DNA of 64,000 nucleotides, from assembly GCA_023480735.1 (NCBI GenBank), contig JAMCXB010000052.1, positions 1 through 64,000 on the forward strand, given 5' to 3'. This document shows, in pieces, positions 8,457-19,500 of the stretch (the stretch's first letter is position 1; each line of letters opens with the position of its first letter). Position numbers and translations under genes: made by a program. This DNA comes from Bacteroidota bacterium (GTDB lineage Bacteria > Bacteroidota > Ignavibacteria > Kryptoniales > JAKASW01). The notes beneath the pieces were generated by a model. The model did not search any database, was not told the origin of the DNA, and saw only the letters and a list, made by a program, of their open reading frames with translations.

Positions 8457-11400
8457 TCATTCTTTCTCAAACCCATGACTCCCAAACTTCAAGGTTCTGC
8501 AATTCTCAGTGACTGTTCGGACAACCTGGTCTGAAGCGCCTGTGGGGATATCAGCCTCGACTTCCAGAGTGACGCGGACGTTCGCGCCGAGGAGACCTGA
8601 AAGATGGGAGATGACTTCTTCCGCAATCCGACCTGCATCGCGGCCAACACGCTCAGGATCAAGCGTCACTGTGCCATGGAACCGGTGGGGCAAATCTGCC
8701 GGAGGTGCCTTTGTCTGTTCCACCTCACTTTTGCCAGGGACACTGGAGTCAGTGCCGGCAGCGATAGCTGCCGCGCCGGTGGCCGCAGCGGCGGCTGCGG
8801 GAACTTCGGCATCGAGTTGACGCCTGGCTACGTCGCTTCTTACGAGTAGGCCTGCGCTGTCAAGGGTAAGTGTGAGCTGCTGCCCAGCACGCAGTCCAAC
8901 ATATCGGCTGGCGGTTTCATCGAAGCGCTCCGCAAATGCAAATGTATCCGTCTGCCACGTGATGAATGAGACTCCATCGCGGATCGCCTGGATGAGCACC
9001 TCCGGGCCGGTAAGCCTGGGAAGATAAAGGTAGCGTGCGAAGTCTTCGATGAGCTGTTTGATAGGAACGTGGTTCCCTCTCCAGAGAGGCACTTCATCGA
9101 GATATTTCCGAAGGATGGTCGAGCCGAGGCCGGTCACGAGGATATCACTGCTCCGGAGCTTCCTGGATGCCCGGACGGCGAGTGCATTTCCCCCGTTTGT
9201 GAGCCGAATAGACTGCCATTCGACCTGCGACTGAGGCGTTTTCTGCTCTGGTACTAAAAGCCACTGGTACACCTCAGGTATCTGCGCTGAGACAGCTGCG
9301 TCTGCCGCCTGCTTCTGAGTCTCGGCCTGTCGTGCCTGGTGCGGATCCAGGTTGAGTGTTTCTTTGTCTTCCACTATCGACTTCCATGCAAGGTACCTTC
9401 GCAGAGCCTCATCGAGGTCCTGCATGCGCGCTTGATCGGCAGCAAGGAAGACCAGGGTGTTACGATAAGTACGGGGTATGGTGCCGCGCATCTCTAAGAT
9501 GGATTTCGCCTCGGTCAATGCGGCGCTCTTCGGATCTTTGCTGTGTGGCTTCTCGGCCGGCAGCACTACGAGACGTGCATCAAGATCATCCGGGACATCG
9601 GCTGTCGACCGGGGAACCGGATGGACGCGTGAAAAATCCCCCTTGTTCCGGATATCCTCGCGCAGCGTTGATTCCAGCTCGTGAGATACTTTGTCGGTGT
9701 CCCGCTTGAATTGCTCGGCGCGATCTTCAGCGAGCTTGGTGACGGTCGGTTGTGTCCCGTACCAAAACCGGCTTCCGTCCTGATACAGAAAAGTAGCCGT
9801 GCTGGCGAGCCTTCGGAGTGCGTCACCGAAGATAGCGGGTGATTCTCCTGGCATGACGCAACCGAGTCTGATGCGTCTGTCTTCAAGCCCGCGGTGGGAG
9901 GCCCCGGCTGTGGGCGCTGAGCCGAGGTAAATGGTGCGTGCCACCCTCCGCGTCGCATGTAACTTGCCAAGGTTCGGCAGATCCGAATCTATACGGAGAG
10001 GCATGGAATTCGGACCGTCCACATCCTTTTCGATTATCGGCATCCAGTTGTCGGAGAGATAACGCGTAAGCTCGAACTGCACACGTTGATCATCAATGGG
10101 GATCATACATGGAAGGATAAGCGGGTTCTTATCTCCCTTCTCCCACAAGGTGTGGATTACTGTCGCCATCAGGCGCAGCACTCCGCGGGTGCGCTGGAAC
10201 TTGGCGAGGGTGGACCAGTCGGTATAGAGCCGATCGAAGATTTCGGGATGGATCGGGTAAGCAGCTTTTATCCGCTCTTCGTAGTCACGATTCTTGCACT
10301 CGGGCGGAAACTCTGCAGCCTGTGTCCTATACACTTCCGCAAAAGCCTGGGCGGTTATGTCTCGCTGCTTGAAGGCCTCTGAACCGGGCAAGGCTTCGAA
10401 AAGGCGCCGCCTCACTATTTCAAACCCTTCCTCCGCGGTGGCGGGACGCCATGATGACTCGACCCGGCCGACGACGTTGCGCAGGCGATCGAGCGCTTCC
10501 CTTCCACGGATGCCTCCAACCTCGACATCATCCGCCTGAATGTAAGGGGACACACCACCATCGGAAGCCGGCAGCGAAATAACCAGAAGGCAGTTCTTAG
10601 CTGCCTTGGCAGACTCGGTCAGCAGCTGCGCGAAAGTGAACTGCGTCCCAAAACTTCCAGCAGGCAGATCGCTCTCGTCGTGGAGCTGACGGGCATAAGC
10701 TACCCATTCATCGATCAAGACCAGCGAGGGACCATGTTCAACCAGCAATGTCCGCAGGACGTCGCCGGGGCTGGTGGCGTGCTCATCGTCTTTTGCAATC
10801 CTTTGAAATGCCCTTTTGCCCCCGAGTTGATAAGCGAGCTCGCCCCAGAGTGTGCGTACAACTGTTCCATCAGGCTTGACGGATGGATTGCCCGGAGAGA
10901 TCCTGTTGCCGACCAGCACAACCCGGTTTGCTTTCGGGATCTTCTTTACACCCGATTCCGCGAGCAGCCCTTCCACACCAGGCATCTCGCCAGCCGCAGT
11001 ACCGGAGAAAAGGTGGTAGAGGGCCAACATGGAGTGAGTTTTGCCGCCTCCAAAATTTGTTTGAAGCTGTACGACAGGATCGCCGGCTTCCCCGGATAGG
11101 CGCTGAAGGGAGCTAACCAACAAACGCTTGAGGCTCTCGGTCAGATACGTGCGGCGAAAGAACTCCCTGGGATTCCGGTACTCTTCACTTCCTTCGTCCA
11201 GATAGACCTGCCACAGGTCGGCGGCAAACTCGGCCTGCTGATAACGGCCGCTGGCAACGTCGGCATGAGGAGTGACCACCTCGCGCCACGGTTTCAACGC
11301 CCCCGTCGCGGCTCCCTCGATAAGGGATGCAGCAGCCTTGCGTTTCTCACCGCGCACCTGCTCGTCGAAACGGACCCGCAGCAATTCCATCTTCATCTTC

Positions 11401-11792
11401 TCGATCTCTTCGGCTTCGGGCGCCGAGACTGCGGCGAGCAGACGTGACGCAGAGTCAAGGACACGATACACGTCGTCACTAGAGAAGCTCTCCTGGTGCG
11501 CCCACTTGTTGCGCCAGTCGCGCAGCTCACTCACAAGGCTTCGCTCGGTGAAGCCGAGGGTGACTTTAAACACTTCGTTCCAAGACTCCCACATCAGCTT
11601 GAGAAGTGCAGAAACATCCCACTCGAGAACCGGCTTGCCCGAAATTATTCGGTCATCGTTTACATAGCGCGTGGCCTCCTGTTGGGCTGAATCGGCATAT
11701 TTGTTTTTGAGTTCACGCTCTATGAAAGGCCCAAGCCCTGTCTTCAGAAGTTCGAGAGCTTTGCCGACTCTTTCGTAATTGGTTGTAGCCAT
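8457..11792 (-). CDS. DUF499 P-loop ATPase with N-terminal Swt1-like HEPN domain
   Basis: A 1111-residue protein of the DUF499 family. The first 130 residues look like a Swt1-type HEPN domain with the R-D-W-R-N-K-W-A-H motif near residues 92-100; HEPN domains of this form can be RNases. Then comes the ATPase: Walker A FGGGKTH near 245 and Walker B LVLIDEWVAYARQL near 360. DUF499 proteins are known partners of DUF1156 methyltransferases in phage-defence clusters and are annotated as anti-phage associated. The start is 3 bases after the DUF1156 stop, so the two are tightly coupled. An Ala-rich linker (around residue 1005) precedes the C-terminal segment. The likely role is an ATP-driven control or effector subunit. 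Confidence 0.85.
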   Translation of the reverse strand: MATTNYERVGKALELLKTGLGPFIERELKNKYADSAQQEATRYVNDDRIISGKPVLEWDVSALLKLMWESWNEVFKVTLGFTERSLVSELRDWRNKWAHQESFSSDDVYRVLDSASRLLAAVSAPEAEEIEKMKMELLRVRFDEQVRGEKRKAAASLIEGAATGALKPWREVVTPHADVASGRYQQAEFAADLWQVYLDEGSEEYRNPREFFRRTYLTESLKRLLVSSLQRLSGEAGDPVVQLQTNFGGGKTHSMLALYHLFSGTAAGEMPGVEGLLAESGVKKIPKANRVVLVGNRISPGNPSVKPDGTVVRTLWGELAYQLGGKRAFQRIAKDDEHATSPGDVLRTLLVEHGPSLVLIDEWVAYARQLHDESDLPAGSFGTQFTFAQLLTESAKAAKNCLLVISLPASDGGVSPYIQADDVEVGGIRGREALDRLRNVVGRVESSWRPATAEEGFEIVRRRLFEALPGSEAFKQRDITAQAFAEVYRTQAAEFPPECKNRDYEERIKAAYPIHPEIFDRLYTDWSTLAKFQRTRGVLRLMATVIHTLWEKGDKNPLILPCMIPIDDQRVQFELTRYLSDNWMPIIEKDVDGPNSMPLRIDSDLPNLGKLHATRRVARTIYLGSAPTAGASHRGLEDRRIRLGCVMPGESPAIFGDALRRLASTATFLYQDGSRFWYGTQPTVTKLAEDRAEQFKRDTDKVSHELESTLREDIRNKGDFSRVHPVPRSTADVPDDLDARLVVLPAEKPHSKDPKSAALTEAKSILEMRGTIPRTYRNTLVFLAADQARMQDLDEALRRYLAWKSIVEDKETLNLDPHQARQAETQKQAADAAVSAQIPEVYQWLLVPEQKTPQSQVEWQSIRLTNGGNALAVRASRKLRSSDILVTGLGSTILRKYLDEVPLWRGNHVPIKQLIEDFARYLYLPRLTGPEVLIQAIRDGVSFITWQTDTFAFAERFDETASRYVGLRAGQQLTLTLDSAGLLVRSDVARRQLDAEVPAAAAAATGAAAIAAGTDSSVPGKSEVEQTKAPPADLPHRFHGTVTLDPERVGRDAGRIAEEVISHLSGLLGANVRVTLEVEADIPTGASDQVVRTVTENCRTLKFGSHGFEKE

Positions 11793-11795
11793 CGA

Positions 11796-14696
11796 TTACT
11801 GCCTTTCTTCCTCGTCAAGGATGGTCGCCTGGGTAGGACGCTGCCTAGCCCCCTCGCGAGCGAGCCGCTGGATTTCGGGCCAGCTCTGAACCAGTGCGTT
11901 GTAAGACAGCGCATCTGCTGCACGCTTCTTCCGCTCGGAAATCGTGTAAAGACGGTAGGCGAGCTCGCGAGCTGTTTCGGCTTTATCGCCAAGTTTTGCA
12001 GCTAGTTCTGCAGCTGCGCCATCGCCGCCGGATTGGAGCGTGCGAATCAAGTGGTGGACAATTTCCCACGAGGTCAGTCGCGTGTCGGTGTCCGGGTCCC
12101 AATCGCCGGCAAGCTCTGCTGGTTTCAAGAGTCTTACTTTGCCGCGCTTTGACTCGAGAAAGCCAGCCTCCACCATACCGGAGACACTGGTGTTCTTAGC
12201 CTTGGAGAGTGTCTCCGCTATACCGAACTCCCCTTCAGCGAAGCCGTTTTGCTCAAACCATGCCACTGCCCAACGACTATCAGAATCGAAATCGCCTTCC
12301 TGCTCAGCCAATACTTCGTCGAGGGTCTGGTTAATCAATGCCAATGCGTTGCGCACTGTCAGCGGATTGCCTTCAGCGTCGAGAACTTCAGAATAGCTTG
12401 TGTAAATCGCCATGCCGGGGCCAATCGCTGATTGTGCGAGGTCCACTGGCGCTATGTTGCCTCGTTGTAAATGTGCGAGTGCCTTCGGAAGTTCGCCTTT
12501 GAGTCGAGCCAAGAATTCACGCCTAGTTGTGGTGGTGACATTGGATGGACGCGGTCGACAAACGAGAACTATGCTCGAGGCAAGTGCGTTCGTATCGTTA
12601 GATATCACCCTACCCTGCTTCTCCGTCCGTATCGGCCAAGTCCCATTAATTGATAAACCAGCGCGAACCACCGCTTGCAGAAAAGTCTCCCAGCCTGTAC
12701 TGGCGGTCCCGATTGCACCTTGGCTTTCGGATTGCTTGAAGGCATAGTAAATGGTTAAAGGAAAAACAGGGTGAGCTTGCTCTGCCAATCTATGCATTGC
12801 CTGTGTCATGCCCTCAAGAAAGAACTTTTCAGCTTCCTCTTTGCCCGCGTGGCGGTAAGGTGATGCGATAAGTTCTTCCGCCTTCGGTACAGCAACTGTG
12901 CTAAACAAGTTTGGAAGAAAGGACTTCAAAGATCGGCGGAGCCAGACATAAAAGAAGTCCGATAGGTCGGCATATCCTATGTTGTCAAAATATGGCGGGT
13001 CGGTAGAGACGACACGATCAAGCGATAGCTCCTGGCTGACTGCATCTTCTTGGTAAACATGCCCTGGAAATTGAGAGACCTCGAGGTTCACAAAAACGCT
13101 GCTGACCCACTCGATCCCACCGATCCAATTTCCGCTCATTTTTTCGAGAAGGTTAACCTCAATGAAATCCCAAGACATTGGTACTGCTTGCCGAGAAAAT
13201 ATTTGGGCAACGCTTCCACCCTTCATGTTCCAGTGACAAATGGTGTTATTATAACTCGCGAGTCGACTAAGAGCACAGCCAAGGTAGACGGCCAGCGCTT
13301 CGGCGTAGGCCGTGGCACCCAAGCCACCTTCCTCCAGGTGGCGGTTGTCATTAGGTAGACCGGCAGCGAGTGAATCCGATCGAATGCGTCCCGCAGCTTC
13401 AATCACGAGATCAGAGAAGGTCATCAATGCAACGGTTTGCCGGGGGGTGAAAAGGTTGTACCATTTAGTCATACCGTATTCTTGCACACGGAAACCAAGC
13501 GCCTTCATAGGTATATCAGTATCAGGCGGGTCGGTCGGGGTGGCACTAGCGGCAATCGCTTCGTGGTCTCGTGTAGGCCCTAGATAGACTCTTCCGTGCT
13601 CAGTTTCCGCTACTATCGCCATCAAACGTTGCCCCATCCGTCCGGCTTTTGCCTCTGTTCGCAAATAATCAAAGGGCATTGGTGCACCAGACATCAAACA
13701 CAAGAAGTTGCTCCCGCTACTGCCTGATTTCGTACCACGTTCTGCAACATCCATGTCGTTTGGTATTCCAGTTTTTACCGTGAATTTATAATTCCCATTC
13801 ACTTTCTCAGGCTGGACATAGACTTCTTTTCCGTGCTTTGTCGATAACATGAAGGTTGAAGCAAGCGGTACGTGCACACTTCTGAAAGCGGGATCTGGGC
13901 TTTTGACCGTACGGACCCAGAGCCAGGCGATCACAGTTAGGTGCCTGCCAAGGAATGGCTTAAGGTCTGCCCTATCTTTCACGATCTCATCAGTGACTTC
14001 AATTTTGGGGTACAAGTGTCCGATTCGTTTTTCCGCCTCATCACGCATCCACTGTCCATAGTACCGTATGTCTTCGGCAAGTCCTTCTGCGCCACGCGAT
14101 CGTCGTGCAAAGAGTTGCTCTTCACTGTGTGCCTCAGGATTAACTGGGGGCCTCGCAATGAATTTCTGTGGGATTTCAATCATGGCTTTGTTGATGAGCA
14201 CTGCTACTGGATTTAGGTCACTTGCGTGTGGTTCTAGTCCCAGCCGTTGTGCCTCCAAGGGTAAGGACCCACCCCCTGCAAAAGGATCGTGAAAAGCGGG
14301 AAGCTTGTCCGGATTGAAAAGTTGGTTCGCGCGCGGATGATTCGAGTTTTCAGTGCATGTGCGCCGCCAAGATTTCCGGATTTCATCACGGGAGCGGTTG
14401 AGCACCTCTTCGTTCGTGGTGTTCTCCCACTTGACAAGGTCTTCGATTATACGAAAAAGTCGCTGTCGTTCTTTCTCCTGTTCTTCTTCCGTCGGAAAAC
14501 TCTCGGGGTGCGCGGAAGGGTCATCTACCATTTGGGCAAAGATCACAGCTCGTGCTGCAGCAAGGGGACGACGAGCCCACCAGTAATGTAAGGTCTGCGG
14601 ATGCCCTGGTCTTGGAACAGCTTTTTCGTCTCTAGCTGCTTGATTGATCGATTCGAGTGGTAATGCAACTTCGATTAGTTTCTTCTTATAGGTCAT
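11796..14696 (-). CDS. DUF1156 DNA methyltransferase, adenine/cytosine amino type
   Basis: A 966-residue protein. It opens with the DUF1156 signature (LIEVALPLESINQAARDEK, HYWWARRPLAAARAV). The S-adenosylmethionine motif DPFAGGGSLPLEAQRLG lies near residues 135-151 and the catalytic motif TDPPYFDNIGYADLSDFFY near 565-583. Motif order (SAM site first) fits alpha/gamma-type amino-methyltransferases. This family is found with DUF499 ATPases and helicases in defence islands, where methylation is thought to mark self DNA. It lies 297 bases after the DUF4062 gene; that gap holds operator-like repeats, so it may have its own promoter. DUF499 follows directly. Confidence 0.88.
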   Translation of the reverse strand: MTYKKKLIEVALPLESINQAARDEKAVPRPGHPQTLHYWWARRPLAAARAVIFAQMVDDPSAHPESFPTEEEQEKERQRLFRIIEDLVKWENTTNEEVLNRSRDEIRKSWRRTCTENSNHPRANQLFNPDKLPAFHDPFAGGGSLPLEAQRLGLEPHASDLNPVAVLINKAMIEIPQKFIARPPVNPEAHSEEQLFARRSRGAEGLAEDIRYYGQWMRDEAEKRIGHLYPKIEVTDEIVKDRADLKPFLGRHLTVIAWLWVRTVKSPDPAFRSVHVPLASTFMLSTKHGKEVYVQPEKVNGNYKFTVKTGIPNDMDVAERGTKSGSSGSNFLCLMSGAPMPFDYLRTEAKAGRMGQRLMAIVAETEHGRVYLGPTRDHEAIAASATPTDPPDTDIPMKALGFRVQEYGMTKWYNLFTPRQTVALMTFSDLVIEAAGRIRSDSLAAGLPNDNRHLEEGGLGATAYAEALAVYLGCALSRLASYNNTICHWNMKGGSVAQIFSRQAVPMSWDFIEVNLLEKMSGNWIGGIEWVSSVFVNLEVSQFPGHVYQEDAVSQELSLDRVVSTDPPYFDNIGYADLSDFFYVWLRRSLKSFLPNLFSTVAVPKAEELIASPYRHAGKEEAEKFFLEGMTQAMHRLAEQAHPVFPLTIYYAFKQSESQGAIGTASTGWETFLQAVVRAGLSINGTWPIRTEKQGRVISNDTNALASSIVLVCRPRPSNVTTTTRREFLARLKGELPKALAHLQRGNIAPVDLAQSAIGPGMAIYTSYSEVLDAEGNPLTVRNALALINQTLDEVLAEQEGDFDSDSRWAVAWFEQNGFAEGEFGIAETLSKAKNTSVSGMVEAGFLESKRGKVRLLKPAELAGDWDPDTDTRLTSWEIVHHLIRTLQSGGDGAAAELAAKLGDKAETARELAYRLYTISERKKRAADALSYNALVQSWPEIQRLAREGARQRPTQATILDEEERQ

Positions 14697-14794
14697 GAAG
14701 GGTTCTGCGTTTCCTATCTCTTGATTCCAAGAAGACGATATGGAGGTTTGTTAAATAGCTGAATCTGACATTTCGCCCAATCCATGGGATGGTT

Positions 14795-14990
14795 ATCGGA
14801 CGATTTTGCCGATTGAGCGGCTGGGCAATCTGACGATGGAATCATCTTTGTTCCCATAACCTTCTGTCCATTGCATCTATTTGAAGTGTATATTCATCGG
14901 CTTCTCCCAAAGACTGTACCTTCGATATCTGACAATTGGCCTCTATTATCGGATGATTTCTTCTAATCATCGGATGATTATCGGATGATT
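14795..14990. promoter_or_regulatory. Operator-like ATCGGATGATT repeats upstream of the DUF1156 gene
   Basis: The 11-mer ATCGGATGATT occurs at 14,948-14,958, 14,969-14,979 and 14,980-14,990, with a one-base variant (ATCGGACGATT) at 14,795-14,805. The middle copy extends to AATCATCGGATGATT, a 15-base palindrome around a central G (14,965-14,979). The cluster lies in the only sizeable gap inside the four-gene operon, 5' of the methyltransferase. It looks like a binding site array for a dimeric regulator. The winged-helix C-terminus of the DUF4062 protein just upstream is one candidate. Confidence 0.5.
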
Positions 14991-14993
14991 TAT

Positions 14994-16535
14994 TCAAACA
15001 GGCCTGACTTTCCCGGGTACGTATATCGCCCCGCGACCTGCACCTTTCGGCAGCAAGAGATGCAATTCTACAAGACCTACCAAATCACGGTGTGCAGTGT
15101 CCCTTACAATCCCTAATGTTTCGATGCACCAGCCCGTTGTCACGGAACCGGTTTCCAGCGCATGCACCAGAATCTTCTTCTGTCGATCATTCAACTGTGC
15201 CTCCAAAACCGGAGTGACCAGAAGACTTGTCTCCGGCACCCGTATACGGTCGAGGTTGGCACCCGGTCCCGGAAATGTGACCTGGAAATACCCTTCCAGG
15301 GTGCCGAGAATCGGCTGTTCTAACCCATGGTTGAGCATATTGTCTCGCATGCGGCGAAAGCCACTTCCACGCTCCTCAATCCGGTGAAAGTAGGACAGAC
15401 ACTGTGCCAATACAGGATTGCGCGAGCAGGGACGGTAGTTGCCTTTGCGTAGACTGGCAAGGGTAATCGGTTTGGGAGGAAGGCCCGGACTGGAAACAAC
15501 TACGTGATCCGAGAAGACTTCGAGCATAATCTTTCGGCCTGCGTCCTCGTATCGTCGGTGTGCCACTGCATTGACAAGGGCTTCGCGCAAAGCTTCAGTT
15601 GGATATTCATCGAGTCGCACCCTGTTAAGACCTACGACTTTCATCGGATGTCTGGTGTTCCGGTCGATGAATGCGAGAGCGCGATCGATTACCTGCGGCA
15701 TGGGCCCGCGGATGTCTTCATGGTCGCCGGGATCACCATCAGGTTCGGTGCCTTTGTAAGCATCTGCGAGGATCCGACACTGAGGAAAGACGGCGGACGG
15801 ATCCTTCGCGAGCAGTACGATGCCTGCAGCGGTTGCATATTGCTCGCCGGTAGTCGTATCCTGCCAGAGAAGTCCTCGAAGCGAAGCGGCGGACATCAGG
15901 TCAGCATCGGTCAGTTCACCAGGATTTCGTCTATCCGCGGCCGCGAGTAGGCTCTTGAGCACGGATGGATCGGTTTGGGACCAAAGCATTTGTGTCGTTC
16001 TCTGCGACTCGAACGGAGAAGTGGCTTCGATTGTCTGTTCTGCGATTTCATTCTCATCACCCGACGGAAGGATGCCGTTGTGTTCCTTGAGATACTGGAC
16101 GAGAGCAGCACGAACTTCCTTTTGAAGCTCGATCACGTTTCCGAATCGTTTGTACTTCAGCCCATCCTCGGTCAGTTCCTTGAGCAGTGAGTCTGTTCCG
16201 GCTTCACGCTTCAAATTCCGGTCTCCCTTGATAAATGCCAGAACCGGCAAATGCAATTCTTTGGCCTTACGGAACTCAGCATGTGTAATTGAAAGACCAC
16301 GGACGACGCTTCCGTACTCAGCTCCAACTATCAGAAGGTAGATTTGGCAGCCAGCGAGTTCCCTTAAACACCCTTCGGCAGCTTTTTCAGGAGACGCGGG
16401 TTCAAATTCATACAGGACAGGTACACAGTGAGAAGAGAGGAATGGATCGGTGTTCATGAGATTTTGAATAATAAGGCGCTCGTCTTCGAGTTCCTTCTGC
16501 ACGGAGCTCACAAACACGCGGAGCTTTGACGTCAT
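14994..16535 (-). CDS. DUF4062 / RecG-C-like HATPase protein with winged helix
   Basis: A 513-residue protein. Residues 5-100 match DUF4062 (LRVFVSSVQKELEDER, then YLLIVGAEYGS), a TIR-like or nucleotide-deoxyribosyltransferase-like fold. Residues about 300-420 match the HATPase_c_4 domain of AlbA/Schlafen-type regulators: REALVNAVAHRRYE near 315-328 and the EERGSGFRRMRD box near 380. The last 80 residues form a winged helix (DRQKKILVHALETG and onward). Its ATG overlaps the helicase stop by 4 bases (ATGA), so it belongs to the same operon. It probably senses a nucleotide or controls expression of the system; this role is inferred. Confidence 0.78.
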   Translation of the reverse strand: MTSKLRVFVSSVQKELEDERLIIQNLMNTDPFLSSHCVPVLYEFEPASPEKAAEGCLRELAGCQIYLLIVGAEYGSVVRGLSITHAEFRKAKELHLPVLAFIKGDRNLKREAGTDSLLKELTEDGLKYKRFGNVIELQKEVRAALVQYLKEHNGILPSGDENEIAEQTIEATSPFESQRTTQMLWSQTDPSVLKSLLAAADRRNPGELTDADLMSAASLRGLLWQDTTTGEQYATAAGIVLLAKDPSAVFPQCRILADAYKGTEPDGDPGDHEDIRGPMPQVIDRALAFIDRNTRHPMKVVGLNRVRLDEYPTEALREALVNAVAHRRYEDAGRKIMLEVFSDHVVVSSPGLPPKPITLASLRKGNYRPCSRNPVLAQCLSYFHRIEERGSGFRRMRDNMLNHGLEQPILGTLEGYFQVTFPGPGANLDRIRVPETSLLVTPVLEAQLNDRQKKILVHALETGSVTTGWCIETLGIVRDTAHRDLVGLVELHLLLPKGAGRGAIYVPGKVRPV

Positions 16536-19500
16536 CGTGGAGTCTCCGACTTACTCAACAGCTCAGCGAAGTCATAGTTCACGCTTGTAACACCGAAGTC
16601 CGGTTCGCGCCGGAAGGCATCCCGGATGTAATGGACTCTGTGTCCATTATTATCGATGAATTCAACTATCGCGAGGATGTAGTCCTCGGGCTTGTTAAGG
16701 GAATACAGGATTTCGTTCTTGGTGACAGTGACAGTCTGGGCTCCGCTGACACGCCCTTTGACTTCGATAAAGCGAAGCCGGCCAGTGGCGGATTCGCAGC
16801 TCTCGATATCATAACCGAGTTTGTCGAATTCACGGTCGGTCGGTTCGTAGCCGAGCCGGCGCTCAACGTCCATAATGATTTCACGCGCACGTCTCGCCGA
16901 TTCCTGAGTGTCGGATGGTGTTCCAGTCGGAGCGGGCTCACGACCAGCGATCTTTGAAATCAAACCCAGCGGTATAACAACCAATCCGCCCAGCACAGCC
17001 GGAGGAAGAGCCGATATCTGTCCTTCGCGGTCGAGCTCTGCCAGACGTTTCTGGAGCCGTGCCTGCAAATCGTCGGCACGACGACGCGCCTCCTGAGAAT
17101 TGAGGCGGGCGCCCGCCTTGCCTGCCTGCTCCTGGAGCTTCAGCTCCTCCGCTCGATGGTCCCAGTAGCTGATCTCTTTTGTAAGGCGGTCTTTGACTGC
17201 GGCCCGTGTTTTTTCAATCCACTCCAGGCGTCGGTTACGCACCTCAGCGACATGTTGAGGTACGACATTCGCGATGGCATGATCGAATGCCAGCTTCTCC
17301 AGGTCGCGGGTTATCCACGCGCACTCCGGACGGGCCAGGAGCTGGTCTACGGTCGGCTCATTTGTGGCCAGCGGCCGGTAATCAAGGTAGGGCGCGTACT
17401 GCAAATGACCCACTTTCCCTTCGGCATCTATCTCGACATAGAGCATTTGCTTCGATACGGTACGTCGTTCGCCGGTTCGCGTCAGGCTCGCGTCCTGAAT
17501 TGCATGTTCAAGGTAGAAGAGGACTCTGGGTGTTGTCCCGGTGTCGCGCTCGTCGACGAGCACAGTGCCGCGCCTGAGCAAGTCACGATGGCGTTCAAAT
17601 ATCAAATCGAGAACCGCGTCCAGAAGCGGATGCCCAGGACATATGAATGCGGCGAGTGGTTGTCCAGGAGGAGCGATCAATTCTTTCTCGAACGTGATGC
17701 GTTCGTACCGGGCAAGCACGGGATCTCCCATACCGATACTGCGGTCGCGGCTGCGGACGGGCGCGGGGACATGCGTTATTTCATAGCGGCGAGGCTCGCG
17801 CTGCCGCACAGTACCTCCCAACTGCTTGAACGCCTCCAGGAAAAAGGATTCAATGTAATGAGGCTGAAGACGACGGGCTTCGGCCCGCTCCATCTCTTCC
17901 CTGACGTGTGCCACCTTGCTGCTATCCATGGTGTCGTGCGCAAGCGCCCGCTCTTCGATGAGCTCTTCCAAATGCTGACGGTCCACAGCCTTGGCCACGG
18001 CCTCGGTCAGGCGAGCGCGGACATCCGGTCGGTCACCATAGCGCACAGCCTCGATGAGAAGGTCGCGGAGGGCCCGCCCTTCGAACTGCAGCTTCCCGAG
18101 CACATCGAAGACCTGTCCGCCGAGCGACTGTCGCGCCTGCTCCAGCTTTTCGAGAAGCGTCCGGTACACGTCACCTTCGCGTGTCTCTTCGGCGACCAGG
18201 TTCCACAGGTGGCAGACTTCCGTCTGGCCGATCCTGTGAATGCGGCCGAACCGCTGCTCGATGCGATTGGGATTCCACGGAAGATCATAGTTAACCATCA
18301 AATGCGCGCGCTGGAGGTTGATACCCTCGCCTGCTGCATCGGTCGCGATGAGCACCTGCACTTCCGGATCGTACAAGAACCTCTCCTGCGCTTTTCTCCG
18401 CTCCTCGCGTCCCATGCCGCCGTGTATCGTCACAAGCGCATCTGGTCGTCCGAGCAGAGACGAAATCCTTTGTTCAAGATAGTTGAGCGTGTCGCGATGC
18501 TCGCTGAAAATAACGAGCTTCTGATGCGGCGACGGCGACGGGGGCGCAATCGGACCGGAGCCGTAAGGAGCAGCCGGTTCGGCAACGCCGCTGCTCGAAT
18601 GTGTCGAGCCAAAGATATGCTCGGCAAGCACACGCGACAGTTGACTCCATTTGGTGTCATCACCTCTTCGCCGGACATCCATCGCCAGGGCTTCGAGCCG
18701 CATGAGGGTGGCTATCTCGGCCTTCAATTCAACGATAGTGCTGGCTGCCGTAGCCTGGTCGAGGACTTTTTCTTCAGTATTCTGAACCTCGTCTTCCGGC
18801 GCTTCGTCCAGGTCGTCGATATCATCTTGATCAAGCTGGACATCAGAGGCGAGGACCTCAACAGTTGGAGTGACGCGTTGCATGAGTTCCAGTTCACGCT
18901 GGCGCTTCTCCAACCGTTCACGCCGCCTCTTGAGCGACTGGTAGATTGCTTCGGGCGAAGAGGCAAGCCTGCGCTGCAAGATCGTCAGCGCGAAACCTAC
19001 GGTACCGGCACGCTTGTCGTTGGCAAGAGCTTCGGCCCGGTTGAATTCCTCGCGCACATAATCGGTAACCTCCTTATATAGCCGCGCCTCCTCGTCGGAG
19101 AGCTTATAGGGGACGGTATAAGCTATACGTTCGGGAAAAAGCGGGCGGCCGTCGAACTTCCGCAGATTCTCCTTGACCATTCGTCTCATGATATCGGAAA
19201 CGTCGACCTGATGAACACCGTCTCTGAACCGACCCTCGAAACGGTCGCCATCAAGCAATGCGAGGAAGAGCTGGAAGTCCTCTTCCTTTCCATTGTGAGG
19301 GGTCGCCGTCATGAGCAGGAAATGACGCGTAAGCCCTGATAGTAATTGTCCGAGCCGGTACCGTTTGGTGTACTTAGCTTCGTTGCCGAAAAAAGAGGCG
19401 GAGAGCTTATGAGCCTCGTCGCATACAATGAGGTCGTAGTGGCAATCGGGTGCGTTGAGCTTTACCTGTACATCCTCGTTCCTGGAAAGCTTATCGAGCC

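Noticed and set aside
17156-19081. Long 641-codon + strand frame within the SNF2 gene
   Set aside because: It is antisense to a strongly conserved helicase with all motifs intact; codon structure explains it.
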